Assembly: GCA_964036275.1 (NCBI GenBank)
Contig: OZ038435.1
Location: 25,649,521-25,713,520, forward strand
Length of the DNA stretch: 64,000 nt
Direction of reading: 5' to 3'
DNA from: Litoditis marina
Lineage: Eukaryota > Nematoda > Chromadorea > Rhabditida > Rhabditidae
The number at the start of each line of letters is the position of its first letter. Positions within the stretch are counted from its first letter, which is position 1. Made by a program: the position numbers and the translations under genes. The notes beneath the pieces are model-generated. The model made no database searches. It was not told where the DNA came from and saw nothing but the letters and a program-made list of their open reading frames with translations. Below, piece by piece: positions 1 to 12,900 of the stretch.

Positions 1-3000
1 AACAAATCGGTCAAGTGGTCAAAGAGTTCCGACGCCTACCGTATGCTGGTGTGATCAGGTTGGTGATGTTTTTCAGTTCCAGTTATGATTCAGCTTTGAT
101 GGTAATTCCTCATCCGAGAGCGCAATTTCACACAACCTGTCATCATATTGCTCATATACTCTAGAAAGGTTCAGATTTTCAAGTAGTAGCAATAGTAAAC
201 CTACAGTAATCAGGGAAACAACTCAATAAGTTTGAGTAGTTGAGTTCCTATCGATGTCTTTGAATCTTTAAACATTATTACTTTCTGGCAACTCAATAAT
301 AATAATTTTTATCAAAGACTGAATCTTCTACTTCGAACACTTTGTTTAAGTAACTATCTTCCAGGCATACTATCATGGGCAGTCGTGAGCAGTCTTGCAT
401 CAACGATGCGGCCCGCAAGGCTCCCGACATCACAGCCCACTGCAAAGAGTTGATTTCAGAGAAAGGGGTCAGTGAAAGTTGTTTATGGGCAGTTTGCAAT
501 GTTAAATAGCTTTTTAATTGTTTTTTTCTTGAGTAGCACGAGTTCACAGTTCGAAAAGGTTTATGTGTTTGCAAGTTTACCGAATTTAAACAGGTATAAA
601 CGTTAACTGGAATGTTGTCTTTTTCCTGAACGATTTTTATTCTTATCAGGATTTTTCAGCTCGGCTGTCAATATCGAAGCAACATGAACACGCATCGATT
701 GAATCAGAATCCCAAGCACATGAGGAACCTGGTAGAAACATATGTGAGTAGCTTTCGCTGTAGACTTAAGGTCTTGGTCCGATAGTCGGTTGCTCAAGTT
801 GTGTTTATATTTTCATGTGATTTGTTATGCGCACCATGTTGGTTGTCACGAATGGAAGCTGAGAAACTGGTTCCTCCAAAAGTGATAATCCACATGTATG
901 TAACTTAGACCGACCGATCAGCTGTGAATTGTGACCCTAAAAACCTAATTGTAGGCGGACGTGGTGTTCGACATGGAGGACCTGGTAGACGCATTGAAGA
1001 CCAGCAAACCGGCTGTCTGTCCCTATTTCACCTCCACCCGTGTACTGACGCAGGACGCAGATCTCATCTTCTGTCCCTTCAGTTACCTTGTCGGTCAGTG
1101 TTGTATATGACTGTAGATCGAATTCCGAATGGTGAAAATGGTTTTTGGTACTGACTCTAACTGTTGGTTTTGGTTGGTTGGAACTTTTTTCACTATTGGT
1201 AAGTAAAGTCCTAAACGGCGCCCTAACATATTTGGTCTGTGAGATTGGATAAATCTTCAATATAAGCATGAAAAACTTCTTCGAAAACTTAAGTTAGCTA
1301 TCAATGAGTTAGTTGAATGCGAAAACTGTTGTCACATCTGCGAAAAAGATCGTTGGCATCGCGATTGCACACACATTTCCTGTTCCAGACCCTATCATTC
1401 GAAATTCGTCTGACGTTACCCTGAAGAACAGCATTGTCATTCTGGATGAAGCCCACAATATTGAGGACACGTGTAGAGAATCAGCTTCTTACACATTCTA
1501 CGAGAAAGAAATCGCCGACGCTTTGCACTCGTTGAAGACGAAAGGTAGGTCAAACGAAGAGGAGAGGGTTCGTAGATGATTGAAAACATTTAATAATTCA
1601 TTCGTTCATATGTTTCAGAGCAGACTTCAATCAAAAAACTATCTAATTATATGAACTCACGGAAAAGGGGAAAAAGAAAATAGAATATACCAACACAAAA
1701 TTTAGACATAAAACATTACAAAGCTAATGAAAAATTACTGAAAGACTAATAGTAAAATAGTAACTGCCTCATAAAACATTAAGAAACAATCATACCTAGT
1801 AAAACCTTAAATATTAAAACAACAAACACAAAGCGCCAAATCTACTCACATCCTCATTATAATTTGCAGCAACTGGAACCTAGCAAAACAGTATGTAATT
1901 ATGGTTTCGAAAGCTTACCGTGTTGAAATTATTTCACCAAGTCTTCAAAATGGGGCCAAACGTCTACGGCGTAATGAAATGAAAGTCGGATAAATTTGGA
2001 ATCAAACTACAATAATAGGGCCGTTCATTCATACGAATAAAAACTGATGGAGAGTATGAAAATGAGAGATTGAGACTATTTCGTTATGTCCGGCACAGAA
2101 TTGTTGTTAAGAAAAAAGACATTGTAGGAAGAGATATAGATTTATGATTAGGAGTATAATAAGAGGAATGAAAAGAGTGGTAGTTCCGTTAAATCACACC
2201 AGTTAGATCGGGTAGACATTGAGCCACACCTGATACATGACTAAACCTGTACCACACTTTGCTGTCTTAAGTGACTCGGAGGGGGGTCAGGGGGCTAGGG
2301 CTAGAGGAAGTTAAGTTGTATTTTGTTTAATATTTGTTCAGTTGTATTGTTTCATTAACCTAGAACTAGAAGATAGTCAGATAGTTTGAGGGGGTATATA
2401 TTTTGTTGGTGCTACATGATAGTTTGTTGATTACAGTTAGTTGAGTCTGACAAACATGTGTGTGATAGTGGCAAGAACACGACCAGGTGGGCTCAAAGTT
2501 ACAAAGTGTTTACTGGATGCGCTACCGTAGAGATGAGTAATGAAATGAGATGTTTGTTGTGGTTTTTGAAGCCGACTGAGCTGTATCAAAATGAGAGAGG
2601 TAGTGGGATTGAAACGGTAGTGGGATTGAAATTTTGAAAGGTAGTGGGAACATGAATTAACAACGATGCTGAAGATTTTTTTCATATAGAATGGAGTTCG
2701 GGGGTTGCGTGTGCAACTTCAAAACGTGAATACTAACATGTTGCTTTCAGAACACTCATGATGGTACTCCGATGTGATATTAAATGTTGCTCTCCGAATA
2801 ATTAACAGTCGTCATAATTAACAATCCTTTTTAGAGCAGGAAGTTCACGAATTGGTGGCATCGTACGTTGGCAGGGACCTATATACTGATCAGGAGAGCC
2901 AAGATCTTGCCAAACTCCAGGACTACAGTCGAAGCTATGGAGTGGTAGGTTTTGTATCTTCAATGTTGAATGTCATTTTTATACCAGCCCAATTAAGTAG

Positions 3001-6000
3001 ATGTGATGAGTGCACACTCGTAAGGTGGTCCGTTCAAAATTCAATAAGTTGGGAAAGTCAATTTAATTTTGAGGCAAAATCCGCAGGTTTCATGTTAAAT
3101 CGAAGAACGTAGAACGGGGTAGTTAGACACCTTAGAGATGTTTCGATAACTACGGTAGATATTTGGACCTCGAACAGATTATGTGTCACCTGTTACTGCA
3201 CTGTTGAACAGTTGAACTCTTTTCAGCTGTACAGGTTCGTAAGAGAACTGTACGAGTGGTTTGTCGAGATGGCCACTCCCGTTAAAAAGGTCACTCCGGA
3301 CAAGTTCAACAATAGGAGGACGGTTACCAAGTGAGAATTTGAAATTTCCTCCGACCCTGAGTTGTTCATGGGTCAGAGTAACTAAATTTCAGTCGAGCTG
3401 TCACCTGTCACCTCTCTACTAACAGCTGACTGAGAAAAGTCTTTTATTCGTTCTCTTTCAAAACTATAGAATATCAGAAATAAGAAAAGAAATTGACTGC
3501 CCCAATTGCCAATTTAGTGAATCATCAAGTAAAGTAGGGATGACATGACATTTTCTTTGTAGTAAGTCAATAGTAGAATCATGAAGAAAGCTGTATACCT
3601 AGGATGATATTCACGGATTATTGTGAATTAGCTTTACCGTAATCTTGACGTTTGAAGATCGTGGGCCGTTTTGGCGGACTCGCTGTTGAATCAGCGACTG
3701 CAGAGGAAACTGATCTCGACTCCCGGATCGGCGGACCACGACAGAATACAGGCCAGTCCCAGGGTCCTCAGTCCGGGCCAATAGGAAAAGGGACGAGGGT
3801 GAAAGGGGACGGGGGGTATGGCAAAGGGGACGAGGGCTGAGGCAAAGGGGACATGGGATAAGGCAAAAAAACACTCTTAGGTATCGTAGAAAGGGGAAAA
3901 GATGAATCAATAATGAAGATACAGAACAACGAAAGTATTATGGAGTAATCGAAAACTACATTTGACTAGATTTCGCTCTAGTTATCAGTCCACCCCTCGT
4001 CCCCTTTGCCTCAGCCCTCGTCCCCTTTGCCATATCCCCCGTCCCCTTTGCCATATCCCCCGTCCCCTTTCACCCTTATTTTATGACACACCTTACTGGT
4101 CTGTGGTAGCCCTTATTTTTCTTTTTTTTTTGCCTGGCAATGGGCTAAAATCATGGTTGGGTCGGAATCTCCTACTTCTTGTGGACAATGCAAAATCTCA
4201 CATAGCCGTGTGGAAAGCTGAGAAGCTATGTGTGAATTCGCTTGTTCCCAGTTTGTTGCCTGTTAAGTTTGCATACATCGAATCTCTTTTCAATACAAGA
4301 GCCCAGTTGGGTAGTTTTGTAGTTTGATCAGATGTACTCAGTTTCTTGTTCCAGCACGCGTATGGCTGTTTCACAGCCCGTGGTGAAGATTCATCTGCTG
4401 ACCAGGTGATGGATAAGCTGAAACCGTCCAGTGTAGCCATAATTCTGATGGAGAAATGGCTATACTTCCAGGAGTATTTCGTCAAGGAAGAGTTCCGGCG
4501 AACGTATAGGTTAGTTGACATCAACAAACAATGTATTTTCTGCAGAGGGCTAGAGTTCAACAAGGACAGTTATAATAACATACTACAATCTGCCTATAGC
4601 ATCAAAATCGATTATATATTTTTTCTCTTGAGTTCCTCTTTACAGGCTGAATATCATGATTGAGCCGAATAGTTCGTTCGGCCAGCAATCGCAGACCCCC
4701 TCTCAGATGCCGCGAGGATCCGGCATGCGAGATGGGCAGGTTGGCACCATAGACAGTTTTTATACCGCCTTTGTAGTTTGTAGAAGAAAACATATCGATT
4801 TCGTATCGATTTACTGACGGAAAACGCACTTCCTGCTTCTAAGTTCAACAACATGAAAACAGACAAAGTAAAACTTATAATAAACTATAAAAACTATTCA
4901 ATTTAAAAGCAGGAACGCAGGAATATGATCAACTATAAGCCCAGTCTTATCTTCATTCAACGAATGCATGATAAGCTGGTACCTTCTTTTATCTCTCATT
5001 GGTGAATTGCGCGATTTAATAGCTGATAGATTCAATATTTCATCAGATGAATTGATTCAATAACTGACAGAGGTGTGGCAACAATTTGCATTAAAAACAA
5101 AACTGCTCATGTCCATTTCCTTGTTCTGCAGGGTTCAAAGAACATCGGCTACAGTCAGGCGACGGAGAATATTTGGTTGGATGCCAAGTCTCCCACCGGT
5201 CTGCCGGCTATAGCCGAGGGATGCAAGACCTCGATTTCACTCTGGTGCATGAGTCCCGAATTGGTCAGTTTGTGAACGGGCGAGCAAAATAATCGATCAA
5301 TTTCACTGTGTTGTTAGTCTTTAACGATGGTTTTCATGCCGCAAAACGCCAATTTGAATAACCCGGATACATATACAGATTGTATGATTTATTCGGTATC
5401 TGTGCGAGAATACTTCGATAGCATAGCAGTTATTGTAGCCTGAGTATTTTTATATTTTTACCTTTTTGTCGAAAAAAAATCTGACTTTTTGGCAAAAAAA
5501 TGCAGCTGATTTCAAGAAAAATCAGTACGTGTGTCAATCAGTTTAGTTTCTCACATTCGGTCGCAGTAGCAATATAGCAATCTCTTTTATTTCAGACCTT
5601 CATGAGCGCGTTCGATGAGGTGCGGACGGTGGTGTTGGCCTCGGGTACCCTGTGTCCGATTGAGACGCTAAAGACGGAACTGGGCATGGAGTTCAAGGTG
5701 CAGATGGAGGGAAAACAGGTCATTCCCAAGGAACAGATATTCGCCTCCGTCCTGCCAGTGGTGAGCGGTGTTTCAGATTCTAAGAGTTCGGCGTCTTGGT
5801 TTCTATTTCAAACACTAACGTTCCGAGTTGTATTCCTTCTTGCATTTAAATAAGCGTTGTTTATTAGATGTTATTCAAATGCTTATTGTCGTTAGGGACA
5901 CACCTGACTTTACATATGGTGTATTTGTGACAATACTTATTTTCTTCCTTTCTATGATTCACCTGTAACTCAATACATTTAATAATCATAGAGAGAGGAT

Positions 6001-9000
6001 TTGAAATCCATGTTTCCAGGGTCCAGCTGGTTCGCGCATAGCTGTCACCTATCAGAATACGGAGAACAACCCAGTGGTCATGTCTCAAATTGTGGAAATT
6101 ATCGAGTGAGTTTCTTGTTTTTCTGTCCAGCACGCAAAATTGACTTTACGCTTTTCTGTTAATGTTACGAAGTTCAGTGAGACGTGTTGATTATTTTTCT
6201 CACAACCCGCTACCAAATTTTCATCCTAAAAATACGGTGAAGAGCGCTCAACTCTCAATCTTCAAATTTTGTCGATATGATATAGAAGCTAGATGTATAC
6301 TGTAATTTACTATTGGTTTGTAGGAGAAATCAATAATTTCTGTACGCATTCCAGGAACATCTGTCTGACGGCGCCGCACGGGGTGTTGTGTTTTCTGCCC
6401 ACCTAGCAAAGTTGATTTCACGATTGTTTAAACGGGGTTCAGTAAGGCGTAGTGATTTTTTCTTAACTAACTACCATCTTTTCAACATGGCTAAGACCAA
6501 GGGCCTTGTTTCAGAAACATCTGTCTGACGGTGCCGCACGGTGTGTTGTGTTTTCTGCCCAGCTATCGTCTGTTGACCAAGATAACGGAGCTTATGGCGG
6601 CACACGGGGTCGACCATCGCATCAAGAAGAGGAAGGTGGGTGGGGGAGAAATTCTCAGTTTTTGAAAGAAAAAACTCCCAAATATGTTCGTTTCACTCAT
6701 GAATAAATGTGTATAGTATTTCCCCATTGCATCAATATTGAAGGTGAATCTCAGTTTTCGATGTGACAGACTGAGACTATCTGCCCAGTGTCACCAGTTA
6801 TTATGATTTACTGTCTTTCTCGAATAATACCCGAAGCGTAGTTAGTTTGAGTCGAAACTCAAAAAGAGCAAATTTTAGAAACCAAAGAGTCCGTCACCGT
6901 CTTTCATGGCTATTCAATCAATTTCAACAGTGTGAGGGTTGGGAACAGACGTGACTTTTTGTATGCAATATGAAAGTAATTTGCAGGTGATCCTGGAGGA
7001 ACCACGACGATCGTCCGACCTCAACTCTCTGATGACCACATTTGATGACGTCATCGATAATCCTCGTGAGTATGGCCCGACCGTCGATGGTGCACTCATG
7101 TTCGCAGTCTTCAGGGGAAAGGTACTTTTTCAGTTAGTTACTTTTAGTTGTAGGTTTTTTTTTTGCGTTTTCCGTCTTTCTTGTGTTATTTCTAGGTCCT
7201 TTGGATGTTTCAGACATTTCTTTCCAATCAAACAGTTCCGTACCCACAATTGTTTAGTTCCGTTCTTTCGATTTTTGTTCATTGGGTGGTTGAAATTCGT
7301 GGGTGTCATTTTGATAATTCTGTACAACAAATGCAATTCAATCAACGCTCTTTCTCTAGGTTTCGGAAGGAATTGATTTCGCTGACAACAAGGCTCGAGC
7401 AGTTATTTCCATCGGAATTCCCTACCCAATGTTTTACGATGGGCAGGTTGGTTGGAATTTTTCCTGTTAGATGTAGAAGTTTTGAATGACTAAAGTGTTA
7501 TATAGCGAAAATTCATTCTCCAAACATACGAAATGCTGTCAATAGAATGTTTTCGCCCATAAATGTTTGGGATCAGGGAATGTACTAGTGGTTTGCACTT
7601 TTCAAGTGATGTAATAGAATGACAGCGTTTTTCATGGATCTCTTATTATTATTATTATTATATTTAGTATTTTTCATTCGATTAGTCAGTTGTTTTACAG
7701 GTGGTGGAGAAGCGAAAATACAATGATGAGAATAGCAAAATGAAGGGAATTCTGACCGGCGAGCAGTGGTATGCTACGCAGGGATATAGGGCACTGAATC
7801 AGGCCCTCGGAAGGTACATATGAGAAGTTGTCCATCTAATCTGTTCTCATGGGTTACTTAACACCCCCAGATGGTATGGTAGTTAACCGTTCTTCTCAGA
7901 AAAACCTAGTACTTGGTACTATTTTCATGGAATCAGACGGGTTAGGGTTACCGAAATTATCTTTTTTTTTGTGTTCACCTTCTGTTTTGCTAGAATATCG
8001 ATTTCGTACTCTTGGTCAGATAAGAATGCTTAATTCAATTCGATATGTTCTTTACTTCACTAACTTCCAGATGTCTGCGTCACCGGAACGACTGGGGAGC
8101 TCTGATTCTGATTGACGAACGCCTCGCCAGTCAGGCGAATGGTGCGTTTATCTTGTCTGTGCTTGATACCATATTCTGCCCTCAATTAGAAGACAATCTT
8201 ATTTTGCTGTTGTCCTGTAACCTGTAATTTCAATTTGCTAATTTGGCTAGCTTTTCAGTTTCAGTATTCTTGAAATTTAGGCTTGTTTTGTTTTCTTTCA
8301 GTTTTCAAAGAGAGAAGAGGCTTGAGTGAGGCATTCAACAGGGTCTTTTCTTTTAACGTTTGATAGTTTGGTTTCATTGCACATTTTCATTTCTTGGCCG
8401 ATTAGTGTTTGCATGTGTGATACATTTGAGAGATAATATGTTTGTAATCGTTTAATAATGTTTATTCCAGCCAATCACGCGCCCAGCCCATCTACACGTG
8501 TTTCTCAGTGGATTCGCGACCAGCTGGTTGTCTACCAGGATTACAACCAGTTCCAGTCCTCGCTCTCCGGGTACGTACATATACACCTGTTCCTCACTAT
8601 TTCTCGTCTCTTACATCCCGGCGGGATGTAAGAGCAGAGAAATAGCGTACGTTTGAGGAGACGCAGAATGGGATGAAGGTGCTGGGATCTTCTAGCATAC
8701 GTACTCAGTAAAATTGTCCAAGTAGGCGAAAAACGTCAATACCAGGAAAAATCATCCATTTCCTATCAAAAATTAAGAAGTTTCGCGTATGTAAATGGGG
8801 GAAAACGGGTCCTTTGCAAAGTATAGTCGGACCTATTTGTACATTTGGCCACAGCCGCGGGCGCACCCCGGCTTTTGTTGATTGCGAGTCGACTGTGTAA
8901 AAACATGGGTCTAAAACTGGCCCCGCGTACGGACTTGTGAGTATGGAAAATGGAATAAGGGACCAATCACCAAAACTCAATTTAGTTAAAAGTGTGAAGG

Positions 9001-9327
9001 AGTAGATCGAGTGATTTTGTTTGTTCAGTTATGATGTATGTTTCATAATGTGGGCTGTAACTTTTTGCTAAAAGTTCATGAATTTGACCTGAAGCATATT
9101 TTTTCATAATTTCACTTGTCGTTCTGAGGGAACTTTGTTCAACTGGCTGCTTTTGGGGTGAAGGTCAAACGTACCGCTTACATTCTACACTGTAACTGGA
9201 TTAATTAAAGGTTTTATTCCATTATTATATTTACAGGTTTGTTCGCAACATGACTGCCAGCCAGAAAGTGGAGAAATCGGAGTTGAAACTAGAAGCGGGT
9301 CCACCAAAAGAAATAGTCATTGAGTAG
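1..9327 (+). CDS. BRIP1: BRIP1/FANCJ-like DEAH-box iron-sulphur DNA helicase, 5' partial
   Basis: Superfamily 2 5'-3' DNA helicase of the XPD/FANCJ/RTEL1 family, nuclear, acting in crosslink repair and G-quadruplex unwinding in known homologues. Exons read: 1-48/50, 365-467, 660-731, 955-1093, 1389-1544, 2835-2944, 3227-3330, 4355-4509, 4646-4739, 5132-5263, 5596-5760, 6020-6105, 6515-6635, 6987-7121, 7360-7446, 7701-7813, 8071-8141, 8471-8570, 9237-9327 (stop TAG). Four cysteines fit the Fe-S cluster ([25 protein letters not shown]). [10 protein letters not shown] is motif [34 protein letters not shown] and [14 protein letters not shown] match later motifs in FANCJ order. Walker A lies upstream of the window. 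Phase does not fit between 3330 and 4355, so an exon there was missed or the start of one is wrong; the entry to exon 365 is also uncertain. The protein stops about 60 residues after motif VI, far shorter than vertebrate FANCJ. Confidence 0.9.
3780..4076. repeat. Inverted minisatellite (fold-back) in BRIP1 intron
   Basis: Left arm 3780-3870 repeats GGGGACGAGGG/GGCAAAGGGGAC units on the plus strand; right arm 3990-4076 holds the complement (CCCCGTCCCCTTTGCC) four times. The arms can pair into a GC-rich hairpin around an AT-rich centre. The left flank (3650-3770) contains a tRNA-like TCTCGACTCCCGG block, possibly part of the same element. Confidence 0.7.
4130..4300 (+). mobile_element. Possible decayed DDE transposase fragment
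   Basis: One frame reads [16 protein letters not shown], which resembles the second catalytic-Asp block (hydrophobic run, D-N-x-x-x-H) of Tc1/pogo-type DDE transposases. No first Asp, third catalytic residue or terminal repeats could be found, and the frame opens inside the minisatellite. It sits in a BRIP1 intron just before the exon at 4355. A chance match is possible. Confidence 0.3.
6355..6406 (+). pseudogene. Decayed partial copy of the next BRIP1 exon
   Basis: This stretch, preceded by a good acceptor (ttccag), is almost identical to the first 52 bases of the functional exon at 6515-6635 but runs into an in-frame TAG right after the shared part. The neighbouring intron sequence is also related (6130-6230 versus 6400-6490), so a tandem duplication of intron plus exon start explains it. 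If spliced in, it would truncate the helicase before motifs V and VI. Confidence 0.7.
8595..8700. repeat. Fold-back element with GAGACGCAG end
   Basis: A hairpin (CTATTTCTCGTCTCTTACA facing its complement, tip CCCGGCGGG) is followed by GAGACGCAGAATGGGAT. Related copies lie at 39655-39745, 48315-48430, 51790-51905 and 63660-63745 in both orientations, all sharing an AGAGACGCAGG-like end. The element lies in the last BRIP1 intron. Confidence 0.6.
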
Positions 9328-9914
9328 TATCTATTAATTCGTCCATCTTTCAGTCGTTGTTGTTTTAGAGTTTATTTTGTTATTTTTATTCTTTTGTTGG
9401 CTGGTAAATGTACGTGTTGTTTACGTGTACCCTGAAACCTCGTGCGTTATTGTCCCAGTGAACTTTTGTAGGTGATCTCTATTGATTAGTACTCTATTCA
9501 TGTTTCAAAGTTAGCTGTTCTAGTTGCCGATTTCAGTGTTTTTACAGTGATATTGTTTGGTTAGTGCATGGTTTTCTTATAAATGTTTGTTGTATATAAT
9601 CCTGTTGTACTTGTTTGTTGTAGGAGTTGAAAATTCTCCAGATCTTTCATTTGACTTGGCTTGTGATGATCAACAAAGTTTGACTGGCTGCAAAGTTGTT
9701 ATGCAGCTGGTTACAATTTTGGCGCAGGTGTCAGTAAAGGTTATGTTAATATGTGGTGGTTACAAGTTGGCGCCTAGCGATTAAAGCTGGTGTTTCACGC
9801 CACTTACGCACTACTCATATTCTGATCCTTATTAACGCAAATCCTGGAATTAATGTTATTTAATCGAAAGTACAGTTGTCACTAGGTGTAGCCACTAGTT
9901 GTTTGCAGTACTAC
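9328..9914. other. Intergenic, BRIP1 to PHD gene
   Basis: T-rich sequence without a convincing exon. It must hold the BRIP1 3' end and probably the PHD-gene promoter. An open frame at 9557-9784 has no support from homology or splice signals. A good acceptor (tgtttgcag) at 9908, just before the proposed ATG, suggests that a 5' untranslated exon lies within or before this stretch. Confidence 0.6.
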
Positions 9915-12900
9915 ATGGGTCACGAGCAGAGCCGCGAGAGAAGGGCGGAAGCCGACCGCTATGGAGGTGGTTATGTTAATCGGTAAGTTGAAGTACTGTT
10001 ACTTACGGTAAACAATTATACTGTTCATAAGTTGGCATATGTTGAATGTTTCAATACTTTCTGACAGACCATCTAACAAATTACTCGGAAACCGAAAAAA
10101 ACCGGATGTTGTTGATTCACGACTAGCCCGCTGGCAAGTATAGCTGGTAGAGGTTTAGATGCAAATGGGTTTGTTCAGGAGTATGGTGATTATCATCAGT
10201 TGTACTTTAGTTGTCTGAACCCGCAAGTGTAAAGTATTATTTCAGACCGAGACCTGAAGGAACACTCTCCGAAGTTCTCCTGGATGAGTTTGGAATTGAT
10301 GCCGCTCAGCCGGCAACCATACCTCCAGCACAGATTCCCGACTTCAAGCCTCTTACTCTGGTCAGTTTGATCCGGTTATTGATTTTATCCTGTGTCCACT
10401 GCAGGACGGAACATTGTGCTATTTATTTACATTACTCTATCCACTCTCTTATTTATTTTTGAGCTTTTTTTAACGGGAACCAAACCACAGCATGTGGTTT
10501 GGTTCCATCGCAGAAAAATGAGACGAAGTAGACACGGTTTGATACGAAAAGGTTATATAAGATGAAACTTCAATTTTCCGGTTTATTTTCGGAAAATGTA
10601 CCTTGTTCAGGCCGATTTAAATCTGGAAACGAACAGCGACGAACTGTACGAGAAGATCCTAATCGACCGACTCACTTCATCCTCTCAAATCAATTGGAAG
10701 CAGCGACAGAAACTTATGTTGGCTAGGTACTTTGTTAAAAGCTGAACGGTAGCGAGTACATCCTCGTAATGTAAAGAAATAACTCATAAGATAACAACCT
10801 CGGAACTTTTCACTGTTCATTTTGAGTTGAATGTTCTGGTGTAGTTAGTGTATATAGTCCAGGATCTCAAGAATATTTACCTGTCTTGGTCACAAATCCA
10901 ATAAGATTTCGTCAATCCGATTCACCTTCGAAGAGTATTTGCACCTTACAGTATAATTCTAGTAGGGAGTTGACACACCAGCCGAAAATGATCGACCATG
11001 TGGCCTCCCTTGATGGGTTTTCGTCGTGCTCTGACAATGCTGGATCATGTTATGAATCGACTAATCTCCCAATACAGGTGAATAATATTATAATATGTAT
11101 AATATTAAAGCTAAAAACACCGAGATAGTGTAGAGGTGGTCTTTTTCTGACCCAATACGCTTTTGTCTGAACGGGCGAGCTAGCTGGGAAAATTGTAGAA
11201 ATTAACCGAGAATCGTATATTTATCGAGTCATTATTTTCAAGGAAACCCGATATTATGGGTTTAATAGCTGAGTAAATGAAGATCAAAAGCTGATGTGGT
11301 TTGTATAACCAAAACATATATTCTTCAGACAAGTTGTTTGCCAGAAAGTGGTTTTTACTCTGATGGACGCTCGGGTTTTCTTGCAGAAAGGTCACGACTA
11401 TTGCGAGAGGTAAGGGGACATTGATTATTCTATTTTTCGTTAATCTTTGGGGCTATATCGGTAACGCAAAACGACAGAATTACTGGGTCTACAAAACAGA
11501 TGCCCAAGACAGGAATCGAACCTGTGTCGCCACGGCCACAACGTGGAGTACTAACCACTATACTACTTGGGCCAATAGAAAGCCTCGCAAACAACTGATA
11601 CAATCGCGCACTCTCTCCCAGCCAACCAGTGGGCTGCACCCAGTATTGAAAGGGTCTATCATAGTCAACATTAATTTCTATAAAGGAAATGGAGGAAATT
11701 CAAGTTCGGCTCCCAAATTGAAGTCCCCCCGCAATTATAGGACCTCTTTTTTTGTGGCAGGGCAAAATATGAAAAAAAATTGGACGGGATGGAGCGTTTT
11801 GTGAAAACGTTTTCTTTCCGGCATTGTTGATTGACCTCAACCTATTCAGATTCCTCTTACAAAAAAAGAAGTGAGGTTTCCATTTAGTTTGGTTTTTTGT
11901 ATTACAGGTCAAGAAGCGGCAATTCTTTCAGAATAATGTATTCAACGAGCAATCTCGCTACTGTCCCGTAAAAGAGGAGATTCTTGATCTGAAGGCGTCG
12001 GCAACTGAGTCCTCATCTTCTCATTCTTCTGAATCGTACCTACCTGTTAGTCGTGCTGATCAGAAGCGTCTGAATGACAGACACACACTCTCGCCAAATT
12101 TGGTGCCACTCACGGCTGTTGATATCGAGGTATATTTGTTTTATTTCGTAATCAAAATACAATCCGCCTCCCAAACACGGCAGAGATGCGGGTAAAATGA
12201 GAGATTTTTTTGTGTAAGCTATTCAGGAAAGTACCTTGAGGTTTTCAAGCTTCTATTGCATTTCAGGTTGATTTCATGACTTTGTTTATCGTTAATTTTT
12301 GAAAATATCTTTGGGATTTGGTGATTTGAGCAAAATAATTTCACTACAAAAACAGGTACAATCACCGTTCAATCGTACTACACTGCTAATTGCATCCATC
12401 TATAACTACAAGCGCGTAACAGGGATACCATTCTTTCCATCTATTTTTTTCCTTCTTTTATCCAACAATTGGAGTGCCACATTTCAAAATGTGGAAAGTC
12501 ACATGTTGAATAAATCTATTCTATTCTGTTCTATTCTAAAAAAGACAAAAAATACTGTATGTACAAAAAAGATGCCCAAGACAGGAATCGAACCTGTGTC
12601 GCCACGGCCACAACGTGGAGTACTAACCACTATACTACTTGGGCCGATAGAGTGTCTGGCAAACAACTGATACGATCCCGCGCTCGCTCCCGGCCCACCA
12701 GTCGGCTGCGTCCAGTAGAAAAAGCGGCTAGTTCAAATTTCAAGTCCCCAGCCTCCTATATACAATGCAGTAAGCAACGCGGACAACGCACCGAAGATGC
12801 ACCCGTCTGAAATTCTGCCGCGCTCCACACAGGGAGTGTGCGCCCTAACAAGGGCGCGCACAATGAAAAAGTACGGTTATAATGTGATGATAAAGTTTTT

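Noticed and set aside
3652..3840. Gly-rich 62-codon frame
   Set aside because: It runs through tRNA-like and minisatellite sequence of the inverted element in a BRIP1 intron; no homology recognised.
9557..9784. 75-codon frame with hydrophobic start, possible small secreted protein
   Set aside because: The hydrophobic N-terminus comes from T-rich sequence. No Cys pattern, conserved motif or splice support was found between two adjacent genes.
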